The translations under genes were made by a program, and so were the position numbers. 64,000 bases of DNA from UBA1672 sp050633285 (GTDB taxonomy: Bacteria > Pseudomonadota > Alphaproteobacteria > Micavibrionales > Micavibrionaceae). The stretch spans positions 310,001-374,000 of the forward strand of contig JBOEGG010000005.1 of assembly GCA_050633285.1 (NCBI GenBank), in the 5' to 3' direction. Under the pieces are notes generated by a model. The model saw nothing but the letters and a program-made list of their open reading frames with translations. It was not told the DNA's origin and made no database searches. Below, in pieces: positions 1-8,486 of this stretch (its first letter is position 1; the number at the start of each line of letters is the position of its first letter).

Positions 1-69
1 TACTATATTTTCCAGTTCGCCTAATGCTTCTTCGAAGCTTAATGTCTCAATAGCGTTTTGTTCGGTCAT
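1..69 (-). CDS. xseB: Exodeoxyribonuclease VII small subunit, N-terminal fragment (cut by window edge)
   Basis: Only the first 23 codons lie in the window, starting at ATG 69 and running off the left edge. The visible peptide begins MTEQNAIETLSFEEALGELE, and the SFEEAL.ELE..V stretch is the standard opening of XseB, the small subunit that together with XseA degrades single-stranded DNA. A purine-rich GAGAG lies just upstream of the ATG as ribosome-binding site. The rest of the protein, normally about 75-85 residues in all, is not visible, so the identification rests on this short but characteristic motif. It lies on the same strand as gmhA, 101 bases downstream of it. Confidence 0.72.
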   Translation of the reverse strand, partial: MTEQNAIETLSFEEALGELENIV

Positions 70-170
70 CTAACTCTCTACAATTAAAGTTTGTCAAAGC
101 GCACGAAAGTGTATGCCAGACGGAAAGAATCCTCAAGCGTTATTCCGCATTCATTCTAAGAGTTGATATT

Positions 171-758
171 TTATACTAAGCCAAGCTGTTGTTCGAGGCC
201 ACCGCAAAGCATATGACCAAGGAGAATATGCATTTCCTGAATACGTGATGTTGTCTCAGACGGGACAATTAGCATGTGGTCACATAAAGCGGGCATGGCT
301 CCGCCATCACGGCCGGAAAACCCAATTGTTGAGATGTTCTTTTTATTTGCCATTTTCAATGCATTGATAATATTGGGACTTTTTCCTGATGTGCTGATGG
401 CTATGGCCACGTCACCATCCTGCCCAATAGCATCAATTTGGCGTGCGAAAATATTTTCAAAGCCAATGTCATTGCCTGCGGCGGTTATTGTCGAGGTGTC
501 TGTTGTTAAGGCTATCGCGGCGATGGGGGCACGATTTTCTACAAACCGTACTGTCAGTTCTGTTGCCAGATGTTGTGCATCTGCGGCACTACCACCATTG
601 CCAAAGAATAAAATTTTCTTATTGTTTTTAATCGCTTCAACGCAGGTTTTCAGTAGTTTCGTGAACTCAGGCTGTAGGGTTTGTGCTGTTTTGGAGGCAC
701 AATCGGCGTGAGATTCCATTTCATTTGACCAGTAGGCCTGTAAGTTAAACTCAGTCAT
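171..758 (-). CDS. gmhA: Phosphoheptose isomerase (D-sedoheptulose-7-phosphate isomerase)
   Basis: A 195-residue SIS-domain protein that converts sedoheptulose 7-phosphate to D-glycero-D-manno-heptose 7-phosphate, the first step towards ADP-heptose for the LPS core. The phosphosugar-binding loop FGNGGSAADAQH is at residues 52-63 and the second SIS motif STSGKS at 122-127. H63, E67, Q174 and H182 occupy the positions of the zinc ligands known from E. coli GmhA. Full length for the family. The ATG overlaps by one base the stop codon of the upstream lipoprotein gene (TAATG), so the two are probably translated in a coupled way. A DiaA-like SIS protein is the main alternative, but the conserved zinc ligands favour GmhA. 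Confidence 0.9.
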   Translation of the reverse strand: MTEFNLQAYWSNEMESHADCASKTAQTLQPEFTKLLKTCVEAIKNNKKILFFGNGGSAADAQHLATELTVRFVENRAPIAAIALTTDTSTITAAGNDIGFENIFARQIDAIGQDGDVAIAISTSGKSPNIINALKMANKKNISTIGFSGRDGGAMPALCDHMLIVPSETTSRIQEMHILLGHMLCGGLEQQLGLV

Positions 759-1438
759 TATTGTTTTTTTGTATCCGTATCTTGTTTGGTTTTTGTGGCC
801 TTTTTTGCTGCATCGGCGTTTGCAACAGGCACCATGTGTTCCCGATTATAGGCAAGTTGATCTGGTGTCACCTGAAAACCAACAAGAACTTTATATAAGT
901 TGGCTTGTGATTTTTTATTGATGGGAATGATTTGTCGCATTTTTTCAAAATATGAATGCGATGTTTCATTCGGGCCATAGGTAAGGGATGCCGCAAATAT
1001 TTCTTTGGCCATTATTTTTCCACTAGGCGCGGTGACTGCAACAAAGAAGGGGTAGGAATAGAATTGTTTGTCGGAGGACTTCTTCTTTCCTTTTGCTCCG
1101 AGTTTTCCGTCGAATATCAGCTGCAAATCTACAATGGCGCTTCTTGAGGCTAACTTACATGTGCTTTCTGCCCTTTTTAGGTCAACACGGGATATGAGAT
1201 TTGTTTTTGTTTGTTTCTTAGGATTTTTAAAGTCACTGATAGAGCTTAAATCATCGACAATTTCAACTTGTGGGCAGGGGCTTGCCAATAATTGTTCGGA
1301 TTGCCCGCTATGCGCAAGGTAGGGCGGAAGGGTTCCATCCTGAAGGTCGTGGATGTCGCCTTGTACCGCGTCTAGTGTTTGGCATGATGACATTAATGTC
1401 GTGCTTAGTATTAAACAGATATATTTTAGGTGTTTCAT
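758..1438 (-). CDS. Putative lipoprotein of unknown function
   Basis: A 226-residue protein with an N-terminal hydrophobic segment ending in a lipobox-like L-M-S-S-C, lipidation Cys at about residue 19, so probably anchored to a membrane on the periplasmic side. I do not recognise the family. The body has a basic, lysine-rich patch around residues 105-115, a predicted beta-rich region in the middle and a charged Lys/Asp/Thr tail of about 20 residues. ATG at 1438 is preferred over an in-frame TTG one codon earlier; an AGGA lies about 12 bases upstream. The stop codon overlaps the gmhA start, which suggests one operon, but the gene content gives no clear hint of role. It is divergent from ispH, with about 110 bases between the two start codons. 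Confidence 0.75.
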   Translation of the reverse strand: MKHLKYICLILSTTLMSSCQTLDAVQGDIHDLQDGTLPPYLAHSGQSEQLLASPCPQVEIVDDLSSISDFKNPKKQTKTNLISRVDLKRAESTCKLASRSAIVDLQLIFDGKLGAKGKKKSSDKQFYSYPFFVAVTAPSGKIMAKEIFAASLTYGPNETSHSYFEKMRQIIPINKKSQANLYKVLVGFQVTPDQLAYNREHMVPVANADAAKKATKTKQDTDTKKQ

Positions 1439-1549
1439 CAATGGAGTTGTCCTGATTCGAAAGACTATGATTACACAAGTAGATTACGCAACATCATGCA
1501 ATTACGCAAGGGGATGGATTATTTGAAAATAATTCCTTATATAAAGAGC

Positions 1550-2515
1550 ATGGAAAAGACAGTTGAAGAAAAGAAAAGCCTGAAGATCTTATTGGCTAGT
1601 CCGCGTGGTTTTTGTGCAGGGGTCGATCGTGCGATTCAAATCGTTGATCTGGCGTTGCAGAAATATGGCGCGCCGGTTTATGTGCGACATGAAATTGTTC
1701 ATAATAAATTTGTTGTGGACTCTCTGCGTGATAAGGGGGCGGTGTTTGTTGAGGAATTGGATGAAATACCGGATAACGGACGTCCTGTAATTTTTTCTGC
1801 GCATGGTGTACCTAAATCTGTACCTGATGATGCGCAAAAGCGTGAGATGTTTTTTATTGATGCGACCTGCCCGTTGGTGAGTAAAGTTCATAGGGAAGCA
1901 GAGCGTCATTATAAAACCGGAGATCATATTATTCTTATCGGGCACGCAGGGCATCCGGAAGTTATTGGCACGATGGGGCAACTTCCCGAAGGTGCGGTTG
2001 TTTTGGTTGAGACTGTTGATGATGTGCAGGCGTTGGATATTGAGGATGAACAGAGGCTCGCTTATTGCACACAAACGACACTTTCTGTTGATGATACATC
2101 TGCGATTGTTGCTGCATTGCAGGCGAAATTTCCGCATATAAAAGGCCCTAAAAAAGAAGATATTTGCTATGCCACGACGAATAGGCAGGCTGCTATGAAG
2201 GCTATTGCGCCGTTGAGTGATGCGGTTATGGTTATTGGTGCGCCGAATTCATCTAATTCCAACCGACTTGTTGAGGTCGCGGCGTTGAATGGCTGTGAAA
2301 AGGCCATGTTGGTACAACGTGTTACGGATATTGATTGGGCGTGGCTTGATGGTGTTGAGGCTTTGGGGTTAAGTGCGGGGGCTTCTGCGCCGGAAATTCT
2401 GGTCGATGAAGTTATCGCAGAAGCGCAAAAGAGGTTTGATGTATTATTGGAGGAAATTCCGATCACGCAGGAAAATATTAGTTTTAAAGTTCCTAAAATA
2501 TTGAATACGGCATAA
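1550..2515 (+). CDS. ispH: 4-hydroxy-3-methylbut-2-enyl diphosphate reductase
   Basis: The last enzyme of the MEP isoprenoid pathway, an iron-sulfur reductase that makes IPP and DMAPP from HMBPP. From the chosen ATG the protein is 321 residues, the usual length. The three cluster-binding cysteines are visible: C22 in PRGFCAGVDRAI, C107 in DATCPLVSKVH and C206 in ICYATTNRQAA; also FSAHGVP, GHAGHPEV and SNSNRL substrate motifs. The start is uncertain: in-frame ATGs exist at 1496 and 1514, the latter preceded directly by AAGGGG; 1550 is chosen because family members start close to the SLKILLASPRGFC segment. The downstream P-loop gene begins 3 bases after the stop, so the two are co-transcribed. 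Confidence 0.95.
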   Translation: MEKTVEEKKSLKILLASPRGFCAGVDRAIQIVDLALQKYGAPVYVRHEIVHNKFVVDSLRDKGAVFVEELDEIPDNGRPVIFSAHGVPKSVPDDAQKREMFFIDATCPLVSKVHREAERHYKTGDHIILIGHAGHPEVIGTMGQLPEGAVVLVETVDDVQALDIEDEQRLAYCTQTTLSVDDTSAIVAALQAKFPHIKGPKKEDICYATTNRQAAMKAIAPLSDAVMVIGAPNSSNSNRLVEVAALNGCEKAMLVQRVTDIDWAWLDGVEALGLSAGASAPEILVDEVIAEAQKRFDVLLEEIPITQENISFKVPKILNTA

Positions 2516-2518
2516 GCG

Positions 2519-3271
2519 ATGAAAATAACAAAAGAAGAATTTTTGAACGCACCGAAGAAAAATATCACTTTGATTGGTATGTCAGGCGCAGGAAAAACGC
2601 ATATTTCATGCATGCTTCAAAGATGGGGCTGGAATAATTATTCGTGTGATTATGTGATTGGTGAAAAGTACCTAAAGGATGACCTTTCCAATGTAGAAAA
2701 CTTAAGCGCGGAAGATATTTCGGCTCTTTCCGATTTCTTGGGTAAGCTTGGTGGAGCGCAGTATGGTGGCTTCTCATTGGATTTGTTTAAGGAACGTCAA
2801 AAAGCGTATTACGATGCGGAATGCCAAGCGTTAGAGGCCATGGGCGCGGAGATGAGGGCGGAAAGTAAACATTTTGTACATGATTCTACTGGGAGTTTCT
2901 GTGAGATCGAGGATGATAGTCTTATTGAGAAAATAGGGCAGGAAACATTGTTCGTTTATTTGAAGACGGGAGAGAAAGAGGAGGCGGAAGTTTTGCAAAG
3001 AGCGCATGATTACCCCAAGCCTTTATTCTTTCCACCGCAATTTTTGAGTGAGAAATTGGTACAGTATTTATCTGAGCATGGCCTTCATGAGGTCGAAGAT
3101 ATTGTGCCAGATGAATTTTCACGGTGGGTATTTCCGATATTATTTGAGGCGCGTAAACCTAAATATCAGAGGCTTGCTGATCTTTATGGGGTTGCTATAT
3201 CTGCGGCAGAGTTTATCAATATGGCATCCGATCAGGACTTTATCTCAATAATTGCAAAACATTTGGATTAG
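2519..3271 (+). CDS. P-loop kinase/ATPase-like protein of unknown substrate
   Basis: A 250-residue soluble protein with an early Walker A motif, GMSGAGKT at residues 20-27, followed by a region resembling small-molecule kinases of the shikimate kinase/gluconate kinase class (conserved Asp and basic residues after the P loop, and a DSTGS segment near residue 122). The C-terminal 100 residues are not recognised. It starts 3 bases after ispH and ends 6 bases before rnhA, so it is in a three-gene unit with them. In many alphaproteobacteria the position between ispH and rnhA holds thrB, a homoserine kinase of an unrelated fold. Whether this protein replaces that activity is only speculation; the sequence shows an NTP-binding fold, not the substrate. 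Confidence 0.8.
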   Translation: MKITKEEFLNAPKKNITLIGMSGAGKTHISCMLQRWGWNNYSCDYVIGEKYLKDDLSNVENLSAEDISALSDFLGKLGGAQYGGFSLDLFKERQKAYYDAECQALEAMGAEMRAESKHFVHDSTGSFCEIEDDSLIEKIGQETLFVYLKTGEKEEAEVLQRAHDYPKPLFFPPQFLSEKLVQYLSEHGLHEVEDIVPDEFSRWVFPILFEARKPKYQRLADLYGVAISAAEFINMASDQDFISIIAKHLD

Positions 3272-3277
3272 GATTGT

Positions 3278-3715
3278 ATGTCTGTTTCTACGATAGAAAT
3301 TTATACTGATGGTGCGTGTAGTGGTAACCCGGGGCCAGGTGGCTGGGGCGTTTTATTACGTTATGGTGCGCATGAAAAAGAACTCTGTGGTGGTGAGAAG
3401 GATACCACTAATAACCGTATGGAGATGATGGCGGTTATTAAAGCTTTGGAAGCCTTGAAGAAACGTTCTGATGTTACTTTGTATACAGATAGTAAGTATG
3501 TCATGCAGGGAATTACGGAATGGATGGATGGGTGGAAGGCCAAAAACTGGAAGACTGCCGCCAAAAAGCCGGTTAAAAATCAAGATTTGTGGCAAGAGAT
3601 TGATGTGCTTGTACAACAGCATAATATTGAGTTTCAGTGGGTGAAGGGACATGCTGGCCATCCTGATAATGAGCGTGCAGATGAGCTTGCAAGAGCAGGA
3701 ATTCCGCAGAAATAA
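3278..3715 (+). CDS. rnhA: Ribonuclease HI
   Basis: A 145-residue endonuclease that cuts the RNA strand of RNA-DNA hybrids, removing primers and R-loops in the cytoplasm. All catalytic residues are present: D11 in YTDGACSGNPGPGG, E49 in NNRMEMMAV, D71 in YTDSKYV, H125 in WVKGHAGH and D135 in NERADELA. The basic handle around residues 85-100 (GWKAKNWKT) that binds the hybrid is also present, so it is the full bacterial type I form. It is the last gene of the ispH unit. No clear terminator is seen in the AT-rich 208 bases that follow. Confidence 0.96.
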   Translation: MSVSTIEIYTDGACSGNPGPGGWGVLLRYGAHEKELCGGEKDTTNNRMEMMAVIKALEALKKRSDVTLYTDSKYVMQGITEWMDGWKAKNWKTAAKKPVKNQDLWQEIDVLVQQHNIEFQWVKGHAGHPDNERADELARAGIPQK

Positions 3716-3923
3716 CCTTTTTTATATATTATCCATTTTCTATGATTCGTAATTTACGCTTTACGAAAACACATGGGGTAGAGGGTGTTTTTCTGTATGG
3801 AATTGCCGTAATCCACAGAAATTTCGGTGTTTTTCTTCTGTATTTCCTTACTTTAACTTTCTATTAACAACTCCCGTTCAGGCTTTATGTATGAGCCATT
3901 TCTTTCGAATTAGGGAGGTCTAA

Positions 3924-4340
3924 ATGTTAAAAGAGCAAGAGCAGATTACATTACCATTTCTGGAACTTGAAAATGTAGAAGATGATGCGCAGGAAATTTA
4001 TTCCCGTTTTATGGGGCATTTGCGTCATGTGCCGATTAGTCGTATGGAAATTAAAGTTCTATCGGCGTTACAATTTACCGCAGATATGATGGATTGCAGC
4101 GATGCACATGTATCTAAAGTTCTCGTCGATATGGGATTGCGTGCACCACGGGGCGCTTTTCCAATGGAGTTTTTGGATTATATGGACAGGGCAATAATGC
4201 GTAGCGGATGGGATATAGGCGCGCCGAGTAAAGGGATGGTTGCGCTTCGTGATCAATGGTTTTCCTATCAAACAACGCGTAATAATACGCCGTTTCGACA
4301 CCTTCATTCAGTAGTAGAAGATGATGTTCTATGCCGCTGA
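3924..4340 (+). CDS. Hypothetical protein, orphan
   Basis: A 138-residue protein with no signal peptide or membrane segment; I do not recognise the family. Translation is well supported by the ribosome-binding site AGGGAGGT about 5 bases before the ATG. The sequence starts acidic (residues 1-25), then has an amphipathic helical section containing PISRMEIKVLSAL and a compact middle with many Met residues. It stands alone: 208 bases after rnhA and convergent with the penicillin-binding protein gene, whose stop is only 13 bases away. The GC and codon pattern look like the neighbours, so there is no sign of recent transfer. Confidence 0.6.
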   Translation: MLKEQEQITLPFLELENVEDDAQEIYSRFMGHLRHVPISRMEIKVLSALQFTADMMDCSDAHVSKVLVDMGLRAPRGAFPMEFLDYMDRAIMRSGWDIGAPSKGMVALRDQWFSYQTTRNNTPFRHLHSVVEDDVLCR

Positions 4341-4353
4341 TTTTTAATACAGA

Positions 4354-6324
4354 TCAATCATTCAAATTTGAATAATCATTTTTTCTTTTTGGTGTTGGCG
4401 GAGTGTTTTTATTCTCACTAGAGAAGAGGCGTTTTAAAACAGTTGAAAATCTGTTGTCTTGATCTGTATCAGATTTTTCAAAAGATGCTGCTGAAACTTT
4501 GTTATTTCCAAACATCATGACATCACGCCATATCATAGCCGGTAAATTACCGCCGGTGATTGATCGCATTGGACTGTTATCATCATTGCCGAGCCAAACG
4601 ATAGTTGCCATTTTATCTGTATATCCGGCAAACCATGCATCGCGATTATTTTGTGATGTGCCGGTTTTTCCTGCGGCGGGGAATGGCAGGCGTGCGCGCT
4701 TACCGGTACCGCTTTGTATGACGTCTTGTAGCATGTAGGTGAGTTTGCTTACGTCTTTTGTACGGATAGTGTGTGGATAGGATTTTGGTTTTTTGCGTGC
4801 ATATAACAGGCGCCCGTTATTTTCAGTAATGCGTGTAATTGCATATGGAAAAATACGGTACCCTCCGTTTGATAAGGTGGTGTATGCGGTTCCCATTTCT
4901 AATACAGAGACACCGGAACTTCCCAATGACAGGCTTAAATCACGTTCTAAAGGGGATATAATACCAATCTTTTTCGCGGTTTTTAGAACGTTACCAATCC
5001 CTACCTCTTGTGTAAGGCGGACACTGGCGGTGTTCATTGATTTTGATAAGGCCTCGGTGAGTTCAACTTTACCATGATACTTTCCGGCGAAATTTTTAGG
5101 GCGGTAAGAGCCTTCGGTTATTTTCTCATCAAGGATTATATCATCAGGGTCCCATCCTTGCTCTATCGCGGTTAGGAATACAAAGGGTTTGAAAGATGAT
5201 CCGGGGGAACGAATAGCTTGGGTTGTACGGTTGAATTGGCTTTTGCGATAGTCATAGCCCCCGACCATTGTCAAGATTGCGCCGTCTTGCGCCATGCTGA
5301 GGATTGCACCTTGTGATACGAAGGACATCTCATCCGCATTATCAATTGTTTGCTTTAACGTATTTTGTGCATGGTTTTGTAAGGGAGATATAAGGGTTGT
5401 TTCGACGACCATATCTATGTTTGGTCTTCCGACAAGATCGTCTAGTCCGTCCACGACCCAATCTGTGAAGTAGCGGTAATTTTGCCCTGATTTTAATGGC
5501 TTTTGTGGCAGATTGAAGGCGAGTTGCTCATCTGTTAATTCTGATTTTTTTAGAAACCCGGCATCAACCATGGCAGAAATGACAACATCGGAACGTTTCT
5601 TTGCTAGCTCAGGGTTGCTGTGTGGGGAGTATCTGGATGGTGCTTTCAATAGTCCTGCAAGGACAGCCGCTTCGCGTATTGTTACGTGCTTTGCGGACTT
5701 TCCAAAGTAAAGTTGAGAGGCTGCCTCGAACCCATATGTTCCTGCACCGAGGTAGACACGATTCATATAGGCACTTAAAATTTCGTCTTTTGTCAGTTCT
5801 CTTTCAAGCCATAGGGCAAGAAGGGCCTCTTGGATTTTTCGTTTTAATTTCCGTTGATGTGTAAGGAACAGGTTTTTTGCGAGCTGCTGCGTTATTGTTG
5901 ATCCACCCTGTACAAGGCGTCCTTTACTGATATTCGTAATCATCGCGCGGGTAATACCCAATGGATCTATACCGGGATGAGAGTAGAAACGTCTGTCCTC
6001 AATAGAGAGAACGGCTTGCACTAAATGTTCGGGCACATCGTTTACGCTTATGTTTTGCCCTTTGCTTTCGCCATATCTGGCGATGACTGCTCCGTTTGAT
6101 GCTTTGACAATGATAGAGCTGCGTCTTTCAAAGGTTGCTTGTGCCGTTACATCGGGAAGGTCTTTGGCAAACCATAATAATATGCCTGTGCAGGCAATCG
6201 CGCCCCATAGTCCGAGAACAACCATCCACTTACATAGGCGCATAAAAAGCGAAGGTTTTTGTTTTACCTGCTTTTTCTTTTTCGTTGCGCTCTTTTTCTT
6301 TTTTGTTTTTTTCTTTGATGCCAT
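4354..6324 (-). CDS. Class A penicillin-binding protein (PBP1A family)
   Basis: A 656-residue bifunctional peptidoglycan synthase. A very lysine-rich cytoplasmic tail (residues 1-24) precedes one membrane segment at about 32-52. The GT51 glycosyltransferase domain has E109 in EDRRFYSH and the GGSTITQQLAKN motif at about 140-151. The transpeptidase domain has the S376-x-x-K379 motif in GSSFKPF, SMN at 429-431 and KTGTS from residue 553. It is shorter than E. coli PBP1A, with little room for extra linker domains, as is common in alphaproteobacteria. A GNAT acetyltransferase gene lies just upstream on the same strand. Gene name (mrcA or pbpC type) is left open because the class A subgroups cannot be separated reliably by eye. 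Confidence 0.93.
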   Translation of the reverse strand: MASKKKTKKKKSATKKKKQVKQKPSLFMRLCKWMVVLGLWGAIACTGILLWFAKDLPDVTAQATFERRSSIIVKASNGAVIARYGESKGQNISVNDVPEHLVQAVLSIEDRRFYSHPGIDPLGITRAMITNISKGRLVQGGSTITQQLAKNLFLTHQRKLKRKIQEALLALWLERELTKDEILSAYMNRVYLGAGTYGFEAASQLYFGKSAKHVTIREAAVLAGLLKAPSRYSPHSNPELAKKRSDVVISAMVDAGFLKKSELTDEQLAFNLPQKPLKSGQNYRYFTDWVVDGLDDLVGRPNIDMVVETTLISPLQNHAQNTLKQTIDNADEMSFVSQGAILSMAQDGAILTMVGGYDYRKSQFNRTTQAIRSPGSSFKPFVFLTAIEQGWDPDDIILDEKITEGSYRPKNFAGKYHGKVELTEALSKSMNTASVRLTQEVGIGNVLKTAKKIGIISPLERDLSLSLGSSGVSVLEMGTAYTTLSNGGYRIFPYAITRITENNGRLLYARKKPKSYPHTIRTKDVSKLTYMLQDVIQSGTGKRARLPFPAAGKTGTSQNNRDAWFAGYTDKMATIVWLGNDDNSPMRSITGGNLPAMIWRDVMMFGNNKVSAASFEKSDTDQDNRFSTVLKRLFSSENKNTPPTPKRKNDYSNLND

Positions 6325-6372
6325 GGAAATGATGATAGGGGATTTTTATAAGAATTTTAAGGGTAATTCTTT

Positions 6373-6906
6373 TTATGTGCAATCAAGCCAGTAACGATTG
6401 CGTGCAGGGAATTTATCTGTTGCGGGGAGGGTGTCTTCAAATTTTGCGCCGCAGAACTCAATGATTTTATTACCAGCCTCGTCTTTTGGAGAGATGGTGA
6501 TAAGTGCACGATCAATGCCAAGGTATGAGATGTAAGGGATGGCTTTTTGTAACAGTTTTTTTCCGAATCCTTTTCCGCGCATAGAGGGGCGGATGATGAA
6601 GTTTAAATGCCCACCCCATTTTTCTAAATGCCAATTTAGGCGGTGGCGGATGTTTAGTGTGCCGATAAATTCATTTTCTTTAACAAGCCATAGAACTGTC
6701 TCAGGTACTTGTTCCACCCAATCAGCGTAAGGCTTATGTAGGTTACGTTTTCCGTCATTCAGCTTGTTTATGAAATCTTCGAAGTTTTCTTCTATTTCTT
6801 GCACATTCAAAAAGGTATAGCGCCCTTCGTCCTGAAATTCTTTCAGAGCTTTGATATAGCTTTCTTTGTGCTCAATACTTGGTTTTTCTAATTTTGCAGC
6901 AGACAT
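6373..6906 (-). CDS. GNAT-family N-acetyltransferase
   Basis: A 177-residue acetyltransferase of the GNAT fold. The acetyl-CoA pyrophosphate-binding loop is visible as RPSMRGKGFGKKLL at about residues 107-120, preceded by the strand holding WGGHLNFII and followed by an ITISPKDEAGNKII segment typical of motif B. The substrate is unknown; related proteins act on small molecules, antibiotics or protein N-termini. It sits 48 bases before the penicillin-binding protein on the same strand and 82 bases after mgtE, so it may be in the same transcript, but the neighbours give no clear functional link. Confidence 0.85.
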   Translation of the reverse strand: MSAAKLEKPSIEHKESYIKALKEFQDEGRYTFLNVQEIEENFEDFINKLNDGKRNLHKPYADWVEQVPETVLWLVKENEFIGTLNIRHRLNWHLEKWGGHLNFIIRPSMRGKGFGKKLLQKAIPYISYLGIDRALITISPKDEAGNKIIEFCGAKFEDTLPATDKFPARNRYWLDCT

Positions 6907-6988
6907 ATCTTTATTCTGGTTGTTCTTCTTTTGTTGAGGTTCTTATATGGTATTTCTATTCAAAATTCAAATGATTGCGCGTTTTACT

Positions 6989-8389
6989 TTAAATCATAAG
7001 CAATGCAGCCAAGCCCAAGAAGGATAAAAAGCCGACTACATCGGTAATAGTTGTTAATAATACGGTAGAAGATACGGCGGGGTCACTGCCCATTTTATGT
7101 AGTAAAAGAGGGATGCCTGCGCCCGATAATCCGGCAATAATTAGGTTAATAATCATCGCCATCCCGATGACTAGCCCTAATATGGGTGATGCAAACCATA
7201 GTGCGGCAAGGATGCCCGTGAGGGTAGCGAATAATATTCCATTTAATGTTCCTACAAGCGTTTCTTTCCATATGACACGCCATGTGTTTAAGCCGGTGAG
7301 TTCGTGTGTTGCAATCGCGCGCACCGCTACTGTTAGGGCTTGCGTACCTGCGTTTCCACCCATAGAGGCGACGATAGGCATGAGAATGGCGAGTGATACT
7401 ATTTCCTGAATTGTGGCATCAAAAAATGATATAACAACAGAGGCGAGCACGGCGGTTAGTAGATTAATGAATAACCAGCGAAAGCGTGTGCCTGTGGTTG
7501 ATATTACGGCGCGGTATAAATCCCCCTGATCTACACCAGCCATACGTAGGATGTCTTCTTGTGCTTCTTCATCAATTACGTCAACAATATCATCAATCGT
7601 AATCACACCAATGAGCCGTCCGCTTTCGTCTACGACGGGGGCAGAGATCATGTCATCGCGGCGGAACATATGTGCGACTTCTTCTTGATCTGTATGAGAG
7701 CGCACCTGGTGGATTTCTTCAAGGCTAAGATCGCGAATTTTTTCAGAACGTTTTGCGCGTAACAGGCGGTTTAGTGGTACTTCGCCTGTTAAATGATGCA
7801 GGGGGTCAATGATGAAGATATCAAAGAACTCTTCGGGTAATGTATCGGATGCTGTTCTTAGGTAATCTATTGTTTTACCGACTGTCCAGAATTCGGGGAT
7901 TGCGACAAGTTCACGGCGCATCAGGCGACCGGCGCTATCTTCTGGGAAGCTTAAGCCTTCTTCAAGGACCAGTCTGCTTTTTGCAGATAGCTTCTTGATA
8001 ATGTCTTGTCTGAAATCGGTGTTGAGGGTTTCTATTAGAAGCAATGCATCATCACTGACGAGTTCAGATATGATTTTTGCGACATCGGTGGCAGACATTG
8101 CGGAGAGTACGGCACGGCAAAGTTCTTGATCTAATTCTGCAAAAATTTCAGGATCTATGGCATCGCCATACATTGATAATAGCTCTTGGCGATCTTCGTC
8201 CTTAATTTTAGAAAGTAGCTCAGCCATGTCGGCAGTGCTAAGGTCATCTAACGCTGCGTGTACGATGTCAGTGTCCTGAGAATAGACAATTTCAACGATT
8301 TCCCTGATTTTTTCATCAGGCAAGTGGGTGTACACGTCTTCTGATATTTTTGCAGAAGTTGGGTCGATATTTATGTCTGTGTTATCCAT
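6989..8389 (-). CDS. mgtE: Magnesium transporter/channel MgtE
   Basis: A 466-residue Mg2+ channel of the inner membrane. It has the three expected parts: an acidic MgtE N-terminal superhelical domain (about residues 20-135), two CBS domains (about 140-265, including the VDESGRLIGVITIDDIVDVI segment region), and a C-terminal five-helix pore domain with the family's GGNAGTQALTVAVRAIA stretch. Cytoplasmic Mg2+ binding to the N and CBS domains closes the channel in characterised homologues. ATG at 8389 is preferred over an upstream in-frame GTG at 8398 because GGTGG lies 6-7 bases before it. No M-box riboswitch is possible in the 97 bases to maeB. A perfect 22-bp palindrome lies 51 bases upstream. 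Confidence 0.94.
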   Translation of the reverse strand: MDNTDINIDPTSAKISEDVYTHLPDEKIREIVEIVYSQDTDIVHAALDDLSTADMAELLSKIKDEDRQELLSMYGDAIDPEIFAELDQELCRAVLSAMSATDVAKIISELVSDDALLLIETLNTDFRQDIIKKLSAKSRLVLEEGLSFPEDSAGRLMRRELVAIPEFWTVGKTIDYLRTASDTLPEEFFDIFIIDPLHHLTGEVPLNRLLRAKRSEKIRDLSLEEIHQVRSHTDQEEVAHMFRRDDMISAPVVDESGRLIGVITIDDIVDVIDEEAQEDILRMAGVDQGDLYRAVISTTGTRFRWLFINLLTAVLASVVISFFDATIQEIVSLAILMPIVASMGGNAGTQALTVAVRAIATHELTGLNTWRVIWKETLVGTLNGILFATLTGILAALWFASPILGLVIGMAMIINLIIAGLSGAGIPLLLHKMGSDPAVSSTVLLTTITDVVGFLSFLGLAALLMI

Positions 8390-8439
8390 TGAACCCACCA
8401 GATATCAAGGGTGTGCGATCTATTATCGCAGCAGTATAA

Positions 8440-8461
8440 AGCATCCTCATATGAGGATGCT
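8440..8461. terminator. Perfect 22-bp palindrome between maeB and mgtE
   Basis: AGCATCCTCAT at 8440-8450 is followed directly by its exact reverse complement at 8451-8461. On the minus strand it lies 25 bases after the maeB stop and is followed by TTTATAC, which gives a weak U-tract, so a rho-independent terminator for maeB is the simplest reading. Because the U-tract is poor and there is no loop beyond the stem itself, a protein-binding operator for mgtE is an alternative. Confidence 0.5.
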
Positions 8462-8486
8462 AGTGTCTGGTTTCTATATTTTAGTG

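Noticed and set aside
1589..2137. 182-codon open frame antisense to ispH
   Set aside because: It lies wholly inside a well-supported gene, and the protein is rich in Arg, Asn, Ile and His as expected from reading codons backwards. No ribosome-binding site.
3744..3869. 41-codon open frame in the gap after rnhA
   Set aside because: It has an ATG but no ribosome-binding site and no terminator of its own, and the sequence is AT-rich; not strong enough to call.
8390..8486. M-box magnesium riboswitch before mgtE
   Set aside because: The gap to maeB is only 97 bases and contains just a simple palindrome, too small for the M-box fold.
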